Assembly (NCBI RefSeq): GCF_023078475.1 | Contig: NZ_CP095741.1 | Coordinates: 4,372,501-4,436,500, forward strand | Reading direction: 5' to 3' | DNA: 64,000 nucleotides | Origin: Luteibacter aegosomaticola | GTDB lineage: Bacteria; Pseudomonadota; Gammaproteobacteria; Xanthomonadales; Rhodanobacteraceae | Part shown: in pieces, positions 16,731-27,825 of the stretch | How positions within the stretch are numbered: position 1 is the stretch's first letter | How the letters are laid out: each line of letters begins with the position of its first letter | The notes under the pieces: model-generated | Database searches by the model: none | Told to the model about the DNA's origin: nothing | Seen by the model: only the letters and a program-made list of their open reading frames with translations | Program-made: the position numbers and the translations under genes

Positions 16731-18779
16731 ATGCTGCAACAGTACGGTTTATGGATCGCGCTGGGATGTGCGGTCGTTGCGATTCTGTACGGCGCGTTTT
16801 CGGTCAGCTGGGTCCTGGCACGTTCGCCAGGCAATTCCCGCATGCAAGAAATCGCTGCCGCCATCCAGGAAGGCGCACGTGCCTACCTCAACCGCCAGTA
16901 CGCGACCATCGGTGTCGTCGGCATCGTCCTCTTCCTTCTTATAGGCATATGCCTCGATTGGGGTACGGCCATCGGCTTCGCGCTGGGGGCGCTGCTCTCG
17001 GGAGCGGCCGGCTACATCGGCATGAACGTATCGGTTCGTGCCAACGTGCGTACCGCCGAGGCCGCCAGGAGCGGCCTTTCTTCTGCCCTCGCGGTAGCGT
17101 TCCGCGGCGGAGCAGTCACCGGCATGCTCGTCGTAGGCCTTGGCCTGCTCGGCGTGGCGGGCTACTACGGCGTGCTCACCCACCTGGGCTATGAACGCGG
17201 CCATGTCCTGCACGCACTCGTCGGCCTGGCGTTCGGTTCCTCGCTCATCTCGATCTTCGCCCGCCTCGGCGGCGGCATCTTCACCAAGGGTGCTGACGTC
17301 GGCGCCGACCTGGTCGGCAAGGTGGAAGCGGGCATCCCCGAGGACGATCCGCGCAACCCCGCGGTCATCGCCGATAACGTGGGCGACAACGTCGGCGACT
17401 GCGCCGGCATGGCCGCCGACCTCTTCGAAACCTACGCGGTCACGCTGATCGCCACGATGCTGCTGGGCGGCGTGCTCGCGACCGAGGTGGGGCCGAACGG
17501 CATCCTCTACCCGCTCGTGCTCGGCGGTGCCTCCATCGTCGCTTCGGTTATCGGCACGTTCTTCGTGAAAACCCGCGGCGGCAAGATCATGAATGCGCTG
17601 TACGCCGGCGTGTTCGTCTCGGCCCTGCTCGCGGCCATCGCGTTCTGGCCGATCACCGACCAGCTGATGGCGAACAGCGCCTTCGGCACGGGCCGGCTGT
17701 ATGGCTGCGCCCTCATCGGCCTGGTGCTTACCGGCGCCATGGTGGTGATCACCGAGTACTACACGGCCACCGAATACAAACCGGTACGCCATGTAGCGCA
17801 GGCGTCGACCACCGGCCACGCCACCAACATCATCGCGGGGCTGGGCGTGTCGATGAAATCGACGGCGCTGCCGGTGCTGGCGGTGTGCGCGGCGATCTGG
17901 GGCTCGTTTGCGCTCGCCGGCCTGTACGGCATCGCGATCAGCGCCACGGCCATGCTCAGCATGACCGGCATGGTGGTGGCCCTCGACGCCTACGGCCCGG
18001 TGACCGATAACGCCGGCGGCATCGCCGAGATGGCCGAACTCCCGGCCGAGGTCCGCGGCGTCACCGATCCGCTGGATGCGGTGGGCAACACCACCAAGGC
18101 CGTGACCAAGGGCTATGCCATCGGCTCGGCCGGCCTCGCGGCGCTCGTGCTGTTCGCCGACTACACGCACAACCTCAGCGTCCACTTCGGCGGTGCGGAG
18201 GTGCGCTTCGATCTTTCCAACCACTACGTGATCATCGGCCTGCTCATCGGCGGCCTGATCCCCTATCTCTTCGCCGCCATGGCGATGGAGGCGGTGGGCC
18301 GCGCAGCGGGCGCCGTCGTGGAAGAAGTCCGCCGCCAGTTCCGTGAGATCAAGGGCATCATGGAAGGGACCACGAAGCCGGATTACTCGCGCGCCGTGGA
18401 CCTGCTCACCCGCTCGGCGATCCGCGAGATGCTGGTGCCGTCGCTGCTCCCTGTGCTCGTGCCGGTGGTCGTCATCTTCGGCTTCAAATGGCTCGGCGGC
18501 CCCGAAGCCGGCGCGCAGGCGCTGGGCGGCGTGCTGATCGGCACCATCGTCACCGGCCTGTTCGTGGCCATTTCCATGACCACCGGCGGTGGCGCGTGGG
18601 ATAACGCGAAGAAGTACATCGAGGATGGCCACTTCGGCGGCAAGGGTTCCGACGCGCACAAGGCCGCGGTCACCGGCGATACCGTGGGTGATCCGTACAA
18701 GGACACCGCCGGCCCTGCGGTGAATCCGCTGATCAAGATCATCAACATCGTGGCGTTGTTGTTGATCCCGTTGCTGTAA
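16731..18779 (+). CDS. hppA: K+-insensitive membrane H+-translocating pyrophosphatase
   Basis: A 682-residue integral membrane protein with about 15-16 membrane segments that splits PPi and pumps protons. Hallmarks: [35 protein letters not shown] (substrate and Mg site, near residues 195-230), [10 protein letters not shown], and the C-terminal [21 protein letters not shown]. Lys456 in GNTTKAV replaces the Ala of K+-dependent enzymes, which identifies the K+-independent class. Start ATG at 16731 after GGGGAGGC. The window's other PPi enzymes are pfp and ppa. Confidence 0.96.
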   Translation: MLQQYGLWIALGCAVVAILYGAFSVSWVLARSPGNSRMQEIAAAIQEGARAYLNRQYATIGVVGIVLFLLIGICLDWGTAIGFALGALLSGAAGYIGMNVSVRANVRTAEAARSGLSSALAVAFRGGAVTGMLVVGLGLLGVAGYYGVLTHLGYERGHVLHALVGLAFGSSLISIFARLGGGIFTKGADVGADLVGKVEAGIPEDDPRNPAVIADNVGDNVGDCAGMAADLFETYAVTLIATMLLGGVLATEVGPNGILYPLVLGGASIVASVIGTFFVKTRGGKIMNALYAGVFVSALLAAIAFWPITDQLMANSAFGTGRLYGCALIGLVLTGAMVVITEYYTATEYKPVRHVAQASTTGHATNIIAGLGVSMKSTALPVLAVCAAIWGSFALAGLYGIAISATAMLSMTGMVVALDAYGPVTDNAGGIAEMAELPAEVRGVTDPLDAVGNTTKAVTKGYAIGSAGLAALVLFADYTHNLSVHFGGAEVRFDLSNHYVIIGLLIGGLIPYLFAAMAMEAVGRAAGAVVEEVRRQFREIKGIMEGTTKPDYSRAVDLLTRSAIREMLVPSLLPVLVPVVVIFGFKWLGGPEAGAQALGGVLIGTIVTGLFVAISMTTGGGAWDNAKKYIEDGHFGGKGSDAHKAAVTGDTVGDPYKDTAGPAVNPLIKIINIVALLLIPLL

Positions 18780-18789
18780 GCCGGCCCCG

Positions 18790-18918
18790 GTAGGAGCCCA
18801 CCCTGTGGTCGACATCTTTCGCGATAACGCCGCAGGACCCTGTGGCTCTTCCGCGAACGGCGTCGCCCACAGGGTGGGCTCCTACCCGAACGGCGTCGCC
18901 CACAGGGTGGGCTCCTAC
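18790..18918. repeat. Long REP element c (type 1, then two type 2 arms)
   Basis: Same build as element b: one type 1 left arm (with GTGGTC instead of GTGGGC) and two right type 2 arms ending in CTCCTAC. It lies between hppA and the prolyl oligopeptidase gene, both rightward. Confidence 0.9.
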
Positions 18919-19011
18919 CGGGGGAGCGCATAGGTAAGAGGTCATGGGCCGGAGGGTGGCCCCGCTGGGGTATGGTCCCGGGGAGCTTATTCGCCCCAAG
19001 GACACCCACCC

Positions 19012-21138
19012 ATGCACAGACGCTGGATTGCGCTGGCCATCGCCCTTACCTTCAGTGGCATGACCCAGGCTAACGAACCGACCAAGACCCCCGCCGCCCC
19101 GGCCGCCCAGGCCGCTGGCGATGACGAAAACCTCTGGCTTGATGACATCGACGGCGCGAAGCCGCTCGCATGGGTGAAGGACGAAAACGCGAAGACGGTG
19201 GCGAAGTACGCCGAATCGCAGGAGTTCAAGACCCTGGACGCCCGCATCCTCGAGATGCTGGATTCCGATGCGAAGATCCCGATGGTCAACAAGATTGGGG
19301 ATCACTTCTACAACCTGTGGCGCGACAAGGCGAACCCGAAGGGTCTCTGGCGCCGCACCACGCTGGCTGAGTACCGCAAGGACAAGCCCGCCTGGGAAAC
19401 CGTGATCGATCTCGACGCCCTCTCCGCGGCCGAGAAGGAAAACTGGGTGTGGCACGGCGTCAGCTGCCTGAAGCCCGACGATCGCCTGTGCCTGGTCTCG
19501 CTGTCGCGCGGCGGCGCCGATGCCGACGTGATCCGCGAATTCGATCTGCAGACGAAGACGTTCGTCAAAGACGGCTTCAGCCTGCCGGAAGCCAAGAGCC
19601 AGGTCGCCTGGATCGATAAGGATCATCTCTTCGTCGCCACCGATTTCGGCGCCGGCTCGATGACCGATTCGAGCTACCCGCGCATCGTGAAGGAATGGAA
19701 GCGCGGCACGCCGCTCGCCTCCGCCACCACGGTGTACGAAGGCAAGAAGACCGACATGTCGATCTCCGCCTACCGCGACCTCACGCCCGGCTTCGAGCGC
19801 GAGTTCGTGCAGCGTGCGCTGGAGTTCTACAGCAGCGAAACCTTCGTCCGCGGCAAGGACGGCAAGCTCACCAAGATCGATGTCCCGAACGATGCCGAGA
19901 CCGATGTCGAGCGCGAGTGGCTGCTGATCGAACCGCGCACCGACTGGAAGGTGGGCGGCACCACGTACCCCTCGGGTTCGCTGCTGGTCACGAAGTTTGA
20001 CGACTACATGGCGGGCAAGCGCGACATCACCGTGCTGTTCGCACCGGATGCGCACACCTCGCTCGCCAGCCATTCGTGGACGAAGAACCACCTCATCCTG
20101 AATCTCATGCGCGACGTGGTGAGCCAGATCCAGGTGCTCACGCCCGCCGCGAACGGCCCGTGGAAGAGCGAATCGCTCGGCGGCGCACCGGCGCTTTCGA
20201 CCATGGCCGCCAGTGGCATCGATGCCGATGAGGGCGATGACTACTTCCTCACTGTCTCTGGCTTCCTCCAGCCGACCACGCTGTACCACGGCGTGCTGGG
20301 CAAGGAAGGCCAGGAAGCGCTGAAGCACACGCCTACCTTCTTCGATGCCTCGAAGTTCGTGGTGACCCAGCACTTCGCCACCTCGAAGGATGGCACCAAG
20401 GTGCCGTACTTCGAGATCGCCCCGAAGGCCATGAAGGCCGATGGCAACAACCCCACCCTGGTCTACGGTTACGGCGGCTTCGAGATTTCGCTGCAGCCGG
20501 CGTACCTGGCAGGGCCGGGCCGCTCGTGGCTGGAGAAGGGCGGCGTCTACGTCATCGCCAATATCCGCGGCGGCGGCGAGTACGGCCCGCGCTGGCACCA
20601 GGCGGCGCTGAAGGCCAACCGCCCGCGCGCCTACGAGGATTTCGCGGCGGTCTCGCAGGACCTGATCGATCGCAAGATCACCACCCCGAAGCACATGGGC
20701 ATGATGGGCGGCAGCAACGGCGGCCTGCTGGCCGGCAACATGCTGACCAAGTACCCCCAGCTCTACGGGGCGGTGGTGAGTCAGGTGGCCCTGCTGGACA
20801 TGAAGCGCTACCCGCACATGTCGGCCGGCGCCTCGTGGATGGCTGAGTACGGCGACCCGGACAAGCCGGCGGAGTGGAAGTACATCCAGACCTTCTCCCC
20901 GTACCACAACCTGCACAAGGGCACCCACTACCCGGCCGTGCTGTTCACCACTTCCACCCGGGATGACCGCGTGGGCCCGGTGCACGCCCGCAAGATGGCC
21001 GCCCGCATGCAGGCCATGGGCTTCGATGCCAGCTTCTACGAGAACATCGAAGGCGGCCACGGCGCCGCGGCGGACAACAAGCAGGCCGCCTTCATGAGCG
21101 CCCTGGCCTATATCTACCTGTGGGACCACCTGAAATAA
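19012..21138 (+). CDS. Prolyl oligopeptidase family serine peptidase (S9A), exported
   Basis: A 708-residue peptidase with an N-terminal signal sequence (to about residue 21, QANE). The seven-bladed propeller domain occupies roughly residues 100-440, the alpha/beta hydrolase part the rest. The catalytic triad is visible: Ser568 in GGSNGG, Asp652 in STRDDRVG and His683 in EGGHG. These enzymes cleave short peptides after proline. The export signal suggests use of peptides in the periplasm or outside. REP elements flank it on both sides; it separates hppA from ppa. Confidence 0.92.
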   Translation: MHRRWIALAIALTFSGMTQANEPTKTPAAPAAQAAGDDENLWLDDIDGAKPLAWVKDENAKTVAKYAESQEFKTLDARILEMLDSDAKIPMVNKIGDHFYNLWRDKANPKGLWRRTTLAEYRKDKPAWETVIDLDALSAAEKENWVWHGVSCLKPDDRLCLVSLSRGGADADVIREFDLQTKTFVKDGFSLPEAKSQVAWIDKDHLFVATDFGAGSMTDSSYPRIVKEWKRGTPLASATTVYEGKKTDMSISAYRDLTPGFEREFVQRALEFYSSETFVRGKDGKLTKIDVPNDAETDVEREWLLIEPRTDWKVGGTTYPSGSLLVTKFDDYMAGKRDITVLFAPDAHTSLASHSWTKNHLILNLMRDVVSQIQVLTPAANGPWKSESLGGAPALSTMAASGIDADEGDDYFLTVSGFLQPTTLYHGVLGKEGQEALKHTPTFFDASKFVVTQHFATSKDGTKVPYFEIAPKAMKADGNNPTLVYGYGGFEISLQPAYLAGPGRSWLEKGGVYVIANIRGGGEYGPRWHQAALKANRPRAYEDFAAVSQDLIDRKITTPKHMGMMGGSNGGLLAGNMLTKYPQLYGAVVSQVALLDMKRYPHMSAGASWMAEYGDPDKPAEWKYIQTFSPYHNLHKGTHYPAVLFTTSTRDDRVGPVHARKMAARMQAMGFDASFYENIEGGHGAAADNKQAAFMSALAYIYLWDHLK

Positions 21139-21157
21139 GGCCCCGAGGCCTACCCCG

Positions 21158-21317
21158 GTAGGAGCCCACCCTGTGGGCGACATCTTTCGCCCCACCGCCA
21201 CAGGCCCTGTGGCGAGACCAAGGTAGGAGCCCACCCTGTGGGCGACATCTTTCGCCCCACCGCCACAGGCCCTGTGGCCTCACCGCGAAAGGCGTCGCCC
21301 ACAGGGTGGGCTCCTAC
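21158..21317. repeat. Long REP element d (two type 1 arms, then type 2)
   Basis: Two direct copies of the type 1 left arm (21158- and 21222-) with the central CCACAGGCCCTGTGG, then one type 2 right arm ending CTCCTAC at 21317. It is the mirror case of elements b and c in which the type 2 arm is doubled. Confidence 0.9.
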
Positions 21318-21418
21318 CGGTCCCTGAACGGCCTCGGGGGCGGGCCCGCACCCCCTCCCCCCGCGTTCTTGTATCCTTGTGGGCTGCTCCAATAACCCAA
21401 CTGCATCAAGGAACGCCC

Positions 21419-21952
21419 ATGGGCCTGCACCTCGTCCCCGCCGGCAAGAATGTGCCGGACGAAATCAACGTCATCATCGAAATCCCCAAGGACGCCGAGC
21501 CGGTCAAGTACGAAGTGGACAAGGACAGCGGCGCGATCTTCGTCGACCGCATCCTCTCCACCCCGATGCGCTACCCGTGCAACTACGGCTACGTGCCGGG
21601 CACCCTGGGTGGCGACGGCGATCCGCTCGACGCCCTGGTGATCCTGCCCCTGTCGCTGGTGCCGGGCTCGGTCATCCGCTGCCACCCGGTCGGCATGCTC
21701 AAGATGTCGGACGAAGCCGGCGCCGATGAGAAGCTGGTCGTGGTCCCGGTCGAGAAGGTGTTCGCTGGCTACGGCCACATCCGCGATATCAAGCAGGTGT
21801 CGGGCCACTGGCTCGAGCGCATCGGCCACTTCTTCGAGCACTACAAGGATCTCGAGAAGGGCAAGTGGGTCAAGGTCGATGGCTGGGTCGGCGCCGACGA
21901 GGCGAAGTCTGAAATCATCGCCGGCATCGAGCGCTACAAGGCCTCGAAGTAA
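21419..21952 (+). CDS. ppa: Soluble inorganic pyrophosphatase (family I)
   Basis: A 177-residue cytoplasmic enzyme hydrolysing PPi to two phosphates. Characteristic are VIIEIPKDAEPVKYEVDK, RYPCNYGYVPGTL and the metal-binding GDGDPLDALVI (Asp cluster). Length fits the hexameric bacterial form. The ATG at 21419 follows AAGGAA. Together with pfp and hppA in this window, it shares the cell's PPi pool; keeping both Ppa and HppA in a cell that also burns PPi in glycolysis implies some control, though no shared operator is visible. Confidence 0.96.
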   Translation: MGLHLVPAGKNVPDEINVIIEIPKDAEPVKYEVDKDSGAIFVDRILSTPMRYPCNYGYVPGTLGGDGDPLDALVILPLSLVPGSVIRCHPVGMLKMSDEAGADEKLVVVPVEKVFAGYGHIRDIKQVSGHWLERIGHFFEHYKDLEKGKWVKVDGWVGADEAKSEIIAGIERYKASK

Positions 21953-22002
21953 GACAGCCGCTGGTCGATACGACAGGTCGGTCAATACGACGGACCCGCT
22001 GC

Positions 22003-22157
22003 TGTAGGAGCTCACCCTGTGAGCGACGCCGTTCGCGAAAGAGCCACAGGGTCTTTGGCGGTGAGGCGAAAGATGTCGCCCACAGGGTGGGCTCCTACAC
22101 GACGCCGTTCGCGGAAGAGCCGCGGGGTTTTTAGCGGTGAGGCGAAAGATATCGCCA
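22003..22157. repeat. Long REP element e (type 2 left, type 1 right) plus worn partial copy
   Basis: 22003-22098 is a pair in the opposite orientation to a-d: left arm with CGACGCCGTTCGC, right arm the complement of CGACATCTTTCGC. A decayed partial copy continues to about 22157. It lies between convergent ppa and the DUF2333 gene. Confidence 0.85.
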
Positions 22158-22165
22158 GCGTCAGG

Positions 22166-22193
22166 AAGCCCGCCTTTTGGCGGGCTTTTTTTT
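22166..22193 (+). terminator. Intrinsic terminator after ppa
   Basis: AAGCCCGCC, loop TTTT, GGCGGGCTT and a run of eight T on the plus strand. It lies downstream of ppa beyond the REP element and touches the stop codon of the convergent DUF2333 gene. Confidence 0.9.
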
Positions 22194-23214
22194 AGCCGCG
22201 GCCCAGCAGGGTGCGCAGGTCGATGATGGCGGCGTTGGCGCGCGAGATGTAGTTCGCCATCACCAGCGAGTGGTTGGCGAAGAAGCCGAACGGCGATCCG
22301 TTGAGCACCACGGGGCTGCCCAGCGACTTCTGCGACTCTTCGAGCTCGCGGATCACCTGCTGCAAGCTCGCGTCCGCGTTCTTGCTGCGCAGGATCGGGC
22401 CGAAATCCTGGCGGATCGCCTTGAGCTGTTCGAGCAGGGTCCACGTGTAACCGCGGGCCTCATAGAAGTTATCGTCGATCTTGTTCCAGGGCGTCTTGAC
22501 GTACACCGCCTTCGACGGTGCCGCACTGCCGCTGACATCGGCATTTGGCGCCGCGTCGACCCGCAGCTGGCCCACGCTCGCGGATAGCCGCTGGGACAGT
22601 GAGCCCAGCCGCGCCGATACCGTCTGCAGGTAGTCAGCCAGGTTATCGGCACGCGCGTAGAAGTGGGCGTTGCCATCTTCCGTATCGCTTAGCCGCCCCA
22701 GGTAATCGCCCAGGTCGTCCACGGCCTTGGCGTACTGGGATTCCGAGCTTGGGAACAGCCAGCGATCATTCGGGCTATTGAGCAGCGGATCCGCCTCGCC
22801 CAGCGCCTTGTCTTCCACCGACTGCGTCTGCGAGCGGCTGAAATCGTTGCGCAGGGCACGGGCGAGGTCGCGCGAGGCCGTGAGCGAACCGAACTCCCAA
22901 TTGGGGAGGTTATCCATGAAGGCGCCCGGCGGCAGCCTGTCGTTGCTGAGGTAGCCGCCGCGCTTGTCCATCAGGGTATCGACCGAGCGGATCAGCGTGT
23001 AGGTGGTGACCGCGCCGGTGCTCATCGGGCGGCCAATCTCCTTCATATGCGCGGTGGTGACCTGGACCGGATCGAACTGCTCCGGCTCCTTGTCCCACCA
23101 CCACATGAAGAACAGCACCAGCAATACCAGCAGCGCGATCGGCAGGGCGATCGCCAGGCTGAGCGGGCGGCGGCGCCTGCGCGGCGCGGGCGACGGGGCG
23201 GCGGTCGCGTTCAT
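22192..23214 (-). CDS. DUF2333 family inner-membrane protein
   Basis: A 340-residue protein with a basic N-terminus (PAPRRRRRPLSLA), one membrane segment at about residues 20-40 (LPIALLVLLVLFFMWWW) and a long periplasmic part, mostly helical. The GGYLSNDRLPPGAFMDNLPNWEFG block and the C-terminal NHSLVMANYISRANAAIIDLR are typical of DUF2333, whose role is unknown. Start is the ATG at 23214. It is 43 bases downstream of the ferritin-like gene on the same strand. Confidence 0.85.
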   Translation of the reverse strand: MNATAAPSPAPRRRRRPLSLAIALPIALLVLLVLFFMWWWDKEPEQFDPVQVTTAHMKEIGRPMSTGAVTTYTLIRSVDTLMDKRGGYLSNDRLPPGAFMDNLPNWEFGSLTASRDLARALRNDFSRSQTQSVEDKALGEADPLLNSPNDRWLFPSSESQYAKAVDDLGDYLGRLSDTEDGNAHFYARADNLADYLQTVSARLGSLSQRLSASVGQLRVDAAPNADVSGSAAPSKAVYVKTPWNKIDDNFYEARGYTWTLLEQLKAIRQDFGPILRSKNADASLQQVIRELEESQKSLGSPVVLNGSPFGFFANHSLVMANYISRANAAIIDLRTLLGRG

Positions 23215-23257
23215 GATGATCCTTCTCCGTAGCGAGCGATGCCCCAAGCTTACCTAA

Positions 23258-23830
23258 TCAATGCTTCGAGGGTGCCGCGGGCTCGCCCTTCTTGCCCAGG
23301 TTTTCCAGCAGCGTGGCCATGTCCTCGGCGTGCTCTTCTTCCTGCGCCAGGATGTCTTCCATGATCCGCCGCGTGGTCGGATCGTCATCGCCGATGTACG
23401 AAACGATCTCGCGGTAGCTATCGATCGCGATGCGTTCGGCGACGAGGTCTTCCTTGATCATGTCGACCAGGTCCACGCCTTCGACGTAATCCGCGTGGCT
23501 GCGGGAAAGCAGGCCTTCCGGGTTGAAATTGGGGGTGCCGTCGAGCTGGGTGATGCGCTCGGCGATGCGATCGGCGTGCTCCTGTTCCTGCGTAGCGTGC
23601 TCCAGGAATTCGGCCTTCACGCTTTGCGAATGAATGCCCGGTGCCATGTAGTAGTGATACTTGTAGCGGAGCACGCAGACGATCTCGGTGGCGAGCGCTT
23701 CGTTGAGCAGTTTGATCACCGTTTCGCGGTCCGCGCGGTAGCCGGCGGTGACGGCTCCGTTGTCGATGTGCTGGCGGGCACGCTTACGGATGTTCTCAAT
23801 ATCGCTCACAAAGGGTTTTGCGCTGGCCAT
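23258..23830 (-). CDS. Ferritin-like di-iron protein (bacterioferritin type)
   Basis: A 190-residue four-helix protein. A full set of di-iron ligands can be placed: Glu49, Glu82 and His85 (EQEH), Glu132, and Glu164 with His167 (EEEH). That is the ferroxidase pattern of bacterioferritin and ferritin-like proteins. It has a 30-residue N-terminal extension and a short Lys/Pro tail compared with classic 158-residue Bfr. Likely role: iron storage or oxidation. Start ATG at 23830 with GGAG upstream. A REP element and tandem repeats separate it from thiC upstream. Confidence 0.85.
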   Translation of the reverse strand: MASAKPFVSDIENIRKRARQHIDNGAVTAGYRADRETVIKLLNEALATEIVCVLRYKYHYYMAPGIHSQSVKAEFLEHATQEQEHADRIAERITQLDGTPNFNPEGLLSRSHADYVEGVDLVDMIKEDLVAERIAIDSYREIVSYIGDDDPTTRRIMEDILAQEEEHAEDMATLLENLGKKGEPAAPSKH

Positions 23831-23941
23831 GGCCTGTGCTCCATACGGGAGTTGGGTTAGGCGGTCGACGGTAGGGCCGGCGTTGAAAAAACCGGGTGAA
23901 GATAACGGCGCGGCACCGGTGAACCCACCACCAAGGACGCT

Positions 23942-24036
23942 GTAGGAGCCCACCCTGTGGGCGACGCCGTTCGCGAAAGAGCCACAGGGCCCGCAGCGGT
24001 GAGGCGAAAGATGTCGCCCACAGGGTGGGCTCCTAC
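23942..24036. repeat. Long REP element f (type 2 left, type 1 right)
   Basis: Same orientation as element e: CGACGCCGTTCGC on the left, complement of CGACATCTTTCGC on the right, GTAGGAG...CTCCTAC ends. It occupies the 311-base gap between thiC and the ferritin-like gene with the tandem repeat next to it. Confidence 0.9.
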
Positions 24037-24040
24037 GTGC

Positions 24041-24131
24041 GATCCGGCGTAGCCGGCCAGATCGCAGCGCAGCCGGCCGGATCGCGGCGTAGCCGGCCAG
24101 ATCGCAGCGCAGCCGACCAGATCGCCGGGCG
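24041..24131. repeat. 20-bp tandem repeat, four and a half copies
   Basis: Units GATCCGGCGTAGCCGGCCA, GATCGCAGCGCAGCCGGCCG, GATCGCGGCGTAGCCGGCCA, GATCGCAGCGCAGCCGACCA and a partial fifth. Odd units carry GGCGTAGCC and even ones CAGCGCAGCC, so the true period may be 40 bp. It ends about ten bases from the thiC stop codon. Each unit contains the palindromic core GCCGGC. Confidence 0.85.
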
Positions 24132-24141
24132 GCGCTGCCGG

Positions 24142-26068
<1,927 letters not shown>

Positions 26069-26111
26069 GGGGCCGATTCAAGCACGAAGCGGGGCGGAAC
26101 GCGAGTGCGGC

Positions 26112-26768
26112 TCAGCCGCGGGGCGCGTAGGCCCGCATGAACATCTCGACCGCGGCGAGCGCGTTGGTCTTCACTTCCTCGGCGAACTGCACGGCGCAGT
26201 CCTCGCAGCCGAACAGGCGGCGGATGAGGAGATCGCCCTTGAGCAGGGCCAGGAACTGGGTGGTGGCGCGGCTGATGTCGCTGACCTCGAGCTGGCCGCG
26301 TTCCACGGCATCGCTCACCAGGCGGCTCATCAGCTTGTGCATGCGCACCGGGCCCTCTTCCCACACCAGACGGCCAAAGCGGGGATTACCGCCGGCCTGG
26401 CAGTCGGAAAGGATGGCGCGGAACGTGCCGACGGACTCGATGTTCGTTTCCATCTGCGCATAGCGGCTGGCGATGTTATCCAGCGTGGCGCGGATATCGG
26501 CGCCAGGGCTGAAATCGAACAGGTCGTCCGGCAGGCGCTCCTGCACGTGGGCGCGGATCACCTCGCGGAAGAGGTTGTCCTTGTCGCCGAAATGGCTGTA
26601 GACGGTGAGCTTGGACACACCGGCCGAAGCCGCGACGGCATCCATGCTGGTGCCGGCGAAACCGCCCTGGGTGAAGAGCGCCTTGGCGGCATCGAGGATG
26701 GCCGCGCGCTTCTCCATGTCCTTCGGACGCCCCGGGCCCTGGGTCTTCATTTTCGGGCTGGCGTTCAT
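26112..26768 (-). CDS. TetR/AcrR-family transcriptional regulator
   Basis: A 218-residue regulator. The N-terminal helix-turn-helix (residues about 20-65) includes ILDAAKALFTQGGFAGTSMD and VSKLTVYSHFGDKDNLFREV. The C-terminal ligand domain (SDCQAGGNPRFGRLVWEEGP) resembles the AefR-like subgroup, often linked to efflux or stress. Its target is not clear: the divergent neighbours across 357 bases are the methyltransferase gene and tolC, an efflux outer-membrane channel, which makes tolC a reasonable guess only. thiC's riboswitch follows downstream. Confidence 0.88.
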   Translation of the reverse strand: MNASPKMKTQGPGRPKDMEKRAAILDAAKALFTQGGFAGTSMDAVAASAGVSKLTVYSHFGDKDNLFREVIRAHVQERLPDDLFDFSPGADIRATLDNIASRYAQMETNIESVGTFRAILSDCQAGGNPRFGRLVWEEGPVRMHKLMSRLVSDAVERGQLEVSDISRATTQFLALLKGDLLIRRLFGCEDCAVQFAEEVKTNALAAVEMFMRAYAPRG

Positions 26769-27125
26769 GGCTGCACCTTCACAAACAAAAATTATGACTT
26801 TATTATACGCAGCGGTTTAGTTATTTCCAGCGGGCTGTGCATCTTTTTCACACGATAGCAAGCTGGAACACGAGCGGAGCCGCCGTCCTACCTTAGAATA
26901 GGTGGGGCCGCCCGCGTGCGGCTTCCATGGTTGCCAGGATTCCCGCCTACCGGCCGTTCAGCCGGCGTGGGGCCTGCCCGGGGGTGACTTCCGTCAGCCC
27001 CGCCCGGTGACTTCCGGCACTTAGCCGGGGCGCAGCGGGACCGCAGCCTTTGCCTATCGGGGAAAACGGCCCATAACCGCTTCTCCATCCGACTCTTTTC
27101 AGCTTTTCGTACGGGATTGAACACC
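26769..27125. other. 357-base intergenic region between tetR and the methyltransferase gene
   Basis: The first 60 bases are AT-rich for this genome. Read leftward they contain a perfect TATAAT (26798-26803 region) suited to drive tetR. The rest is GC-rich; an 11-base direct repeat GGTGACTTCCG occurs at 26983-26993 and 27006-27016, 23 bases apart. No open frame here looks coding. Confidence 0.45.
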
Positions 27126-27785
27126 ATGGCGATGAATTTCGAGCAGGCCCGCCAGAACATGGTCGAGAACCAGGTTCGCCCCTGGGAAGTGCTTGAGTAC
27201 TCCGTACTCGAGACCCTCAAGACCATCCGCCGCGAAGATTTCGTGGCTCCGGCCCACCGCAATGTCGCCTTTGCCGACCTGAACCTGCCGCTGGGCCATG
27301 ACGAAGTCATGATGAAGCCGGTGATCGAGGGCCGCCTGCTCCAGGCCGTGGCGCTGAACAAGACCGATGAGGTCCTGGAAATCGGCACCGGCTCGGGCTA
27401 CCTCACCGCCTGCCTCGCCCACCTGGCCGGCAAGGTCACCAGCATCGACATGCACGCCGATTTCGTCGACGCCGCACGCCAGCGCCTCGCGGCCGCCGGC
27501 GTCAGCAATGCCACGCTCGCCGTGGGCGAAGCCGTCAACGGCTACACGCCGGCTGGCGTTTTCGACGTCGTCGTTGTCACGGGCGCGGTGCACGCTGTAC
27601 CCGAGAAGTTCGTCCGCTGGCTCAAGCCGGGTGGCCGTATGTTCGTGGTGCGCGGCGATTCGCCGGCGCAGACGGCGGTCCTGCTCACCCACGAGGGTGA
27701 AGGCCGCTACCGCGAGGAATCGTTGTTTGAAACGGACCTTCCCTACCTGGCGCATGCCGCGCCGGTGAAGCGCTTCGTGCTCTGA
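27126..27785 (+). CDS. Protein-L-isoaspartate O-methyltransferase family protein
   Basis: A 219-residue SAM-dependent methyltransferase. The SAM loop is VLEIGTGSGYLTACLA near residue 80, followed by SIDMHADFVDAAR and GVFDVVVVTGAV. It begins with MNFEQARQNMVENQVRPWEV, typical of the Pcm-like gene placed upstream of tolC in related genomes. Whether it repairs isoaspartyl residues is not certain, since this subgroup differs from classical Pcm. The ATG at 27126 or the one at 27132 could start it. tolC follows after 40 bases. Confidence 0.85.
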   Translation: MAMNFEQARQNMVENQVRPWEVLEYSVLETLKTIRREDFVAPAHRNVAFADLNLPLGHDEVMMKPVIEGRLLQAVALNKTDEVLEIGTGSGYLTACLAHLAGKVTSIDMHADFVDAARQRLAAAGVSNATLAVGEAVNGYTPAGVFDVVVVTGAVHAVPEKFVRWLKPGGRMFVVRGDSPAQTAVLLTHEGEGRYREESLFETDLPYLAHAAPVKRFVL

Positions 27786-27825
27786 ACCCTTTCAAAGCTT
27801 TCCCCATTACCCACGAGGCGAACCC

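Noticed and set aside
18742..21234. Very long open frame antisense to the prolyl oligopeptidase gene (also similar ones opposite hemL, recG, spoT and the acylase)
   Set aside because: High GC and third-position bias leave stop-free antisense frames. Their translations are rich in His, Arg, Gly and Ala with no domain, and the sense frame is a recognised full-length enzyme.
24041..24131. Tandem repeat as a replication or plasmid iteron
   Set aside because: No initiator gene, DnaA boxes or AT-rich segment nearby; the units are GC-rich and follow a housekeeping gene.
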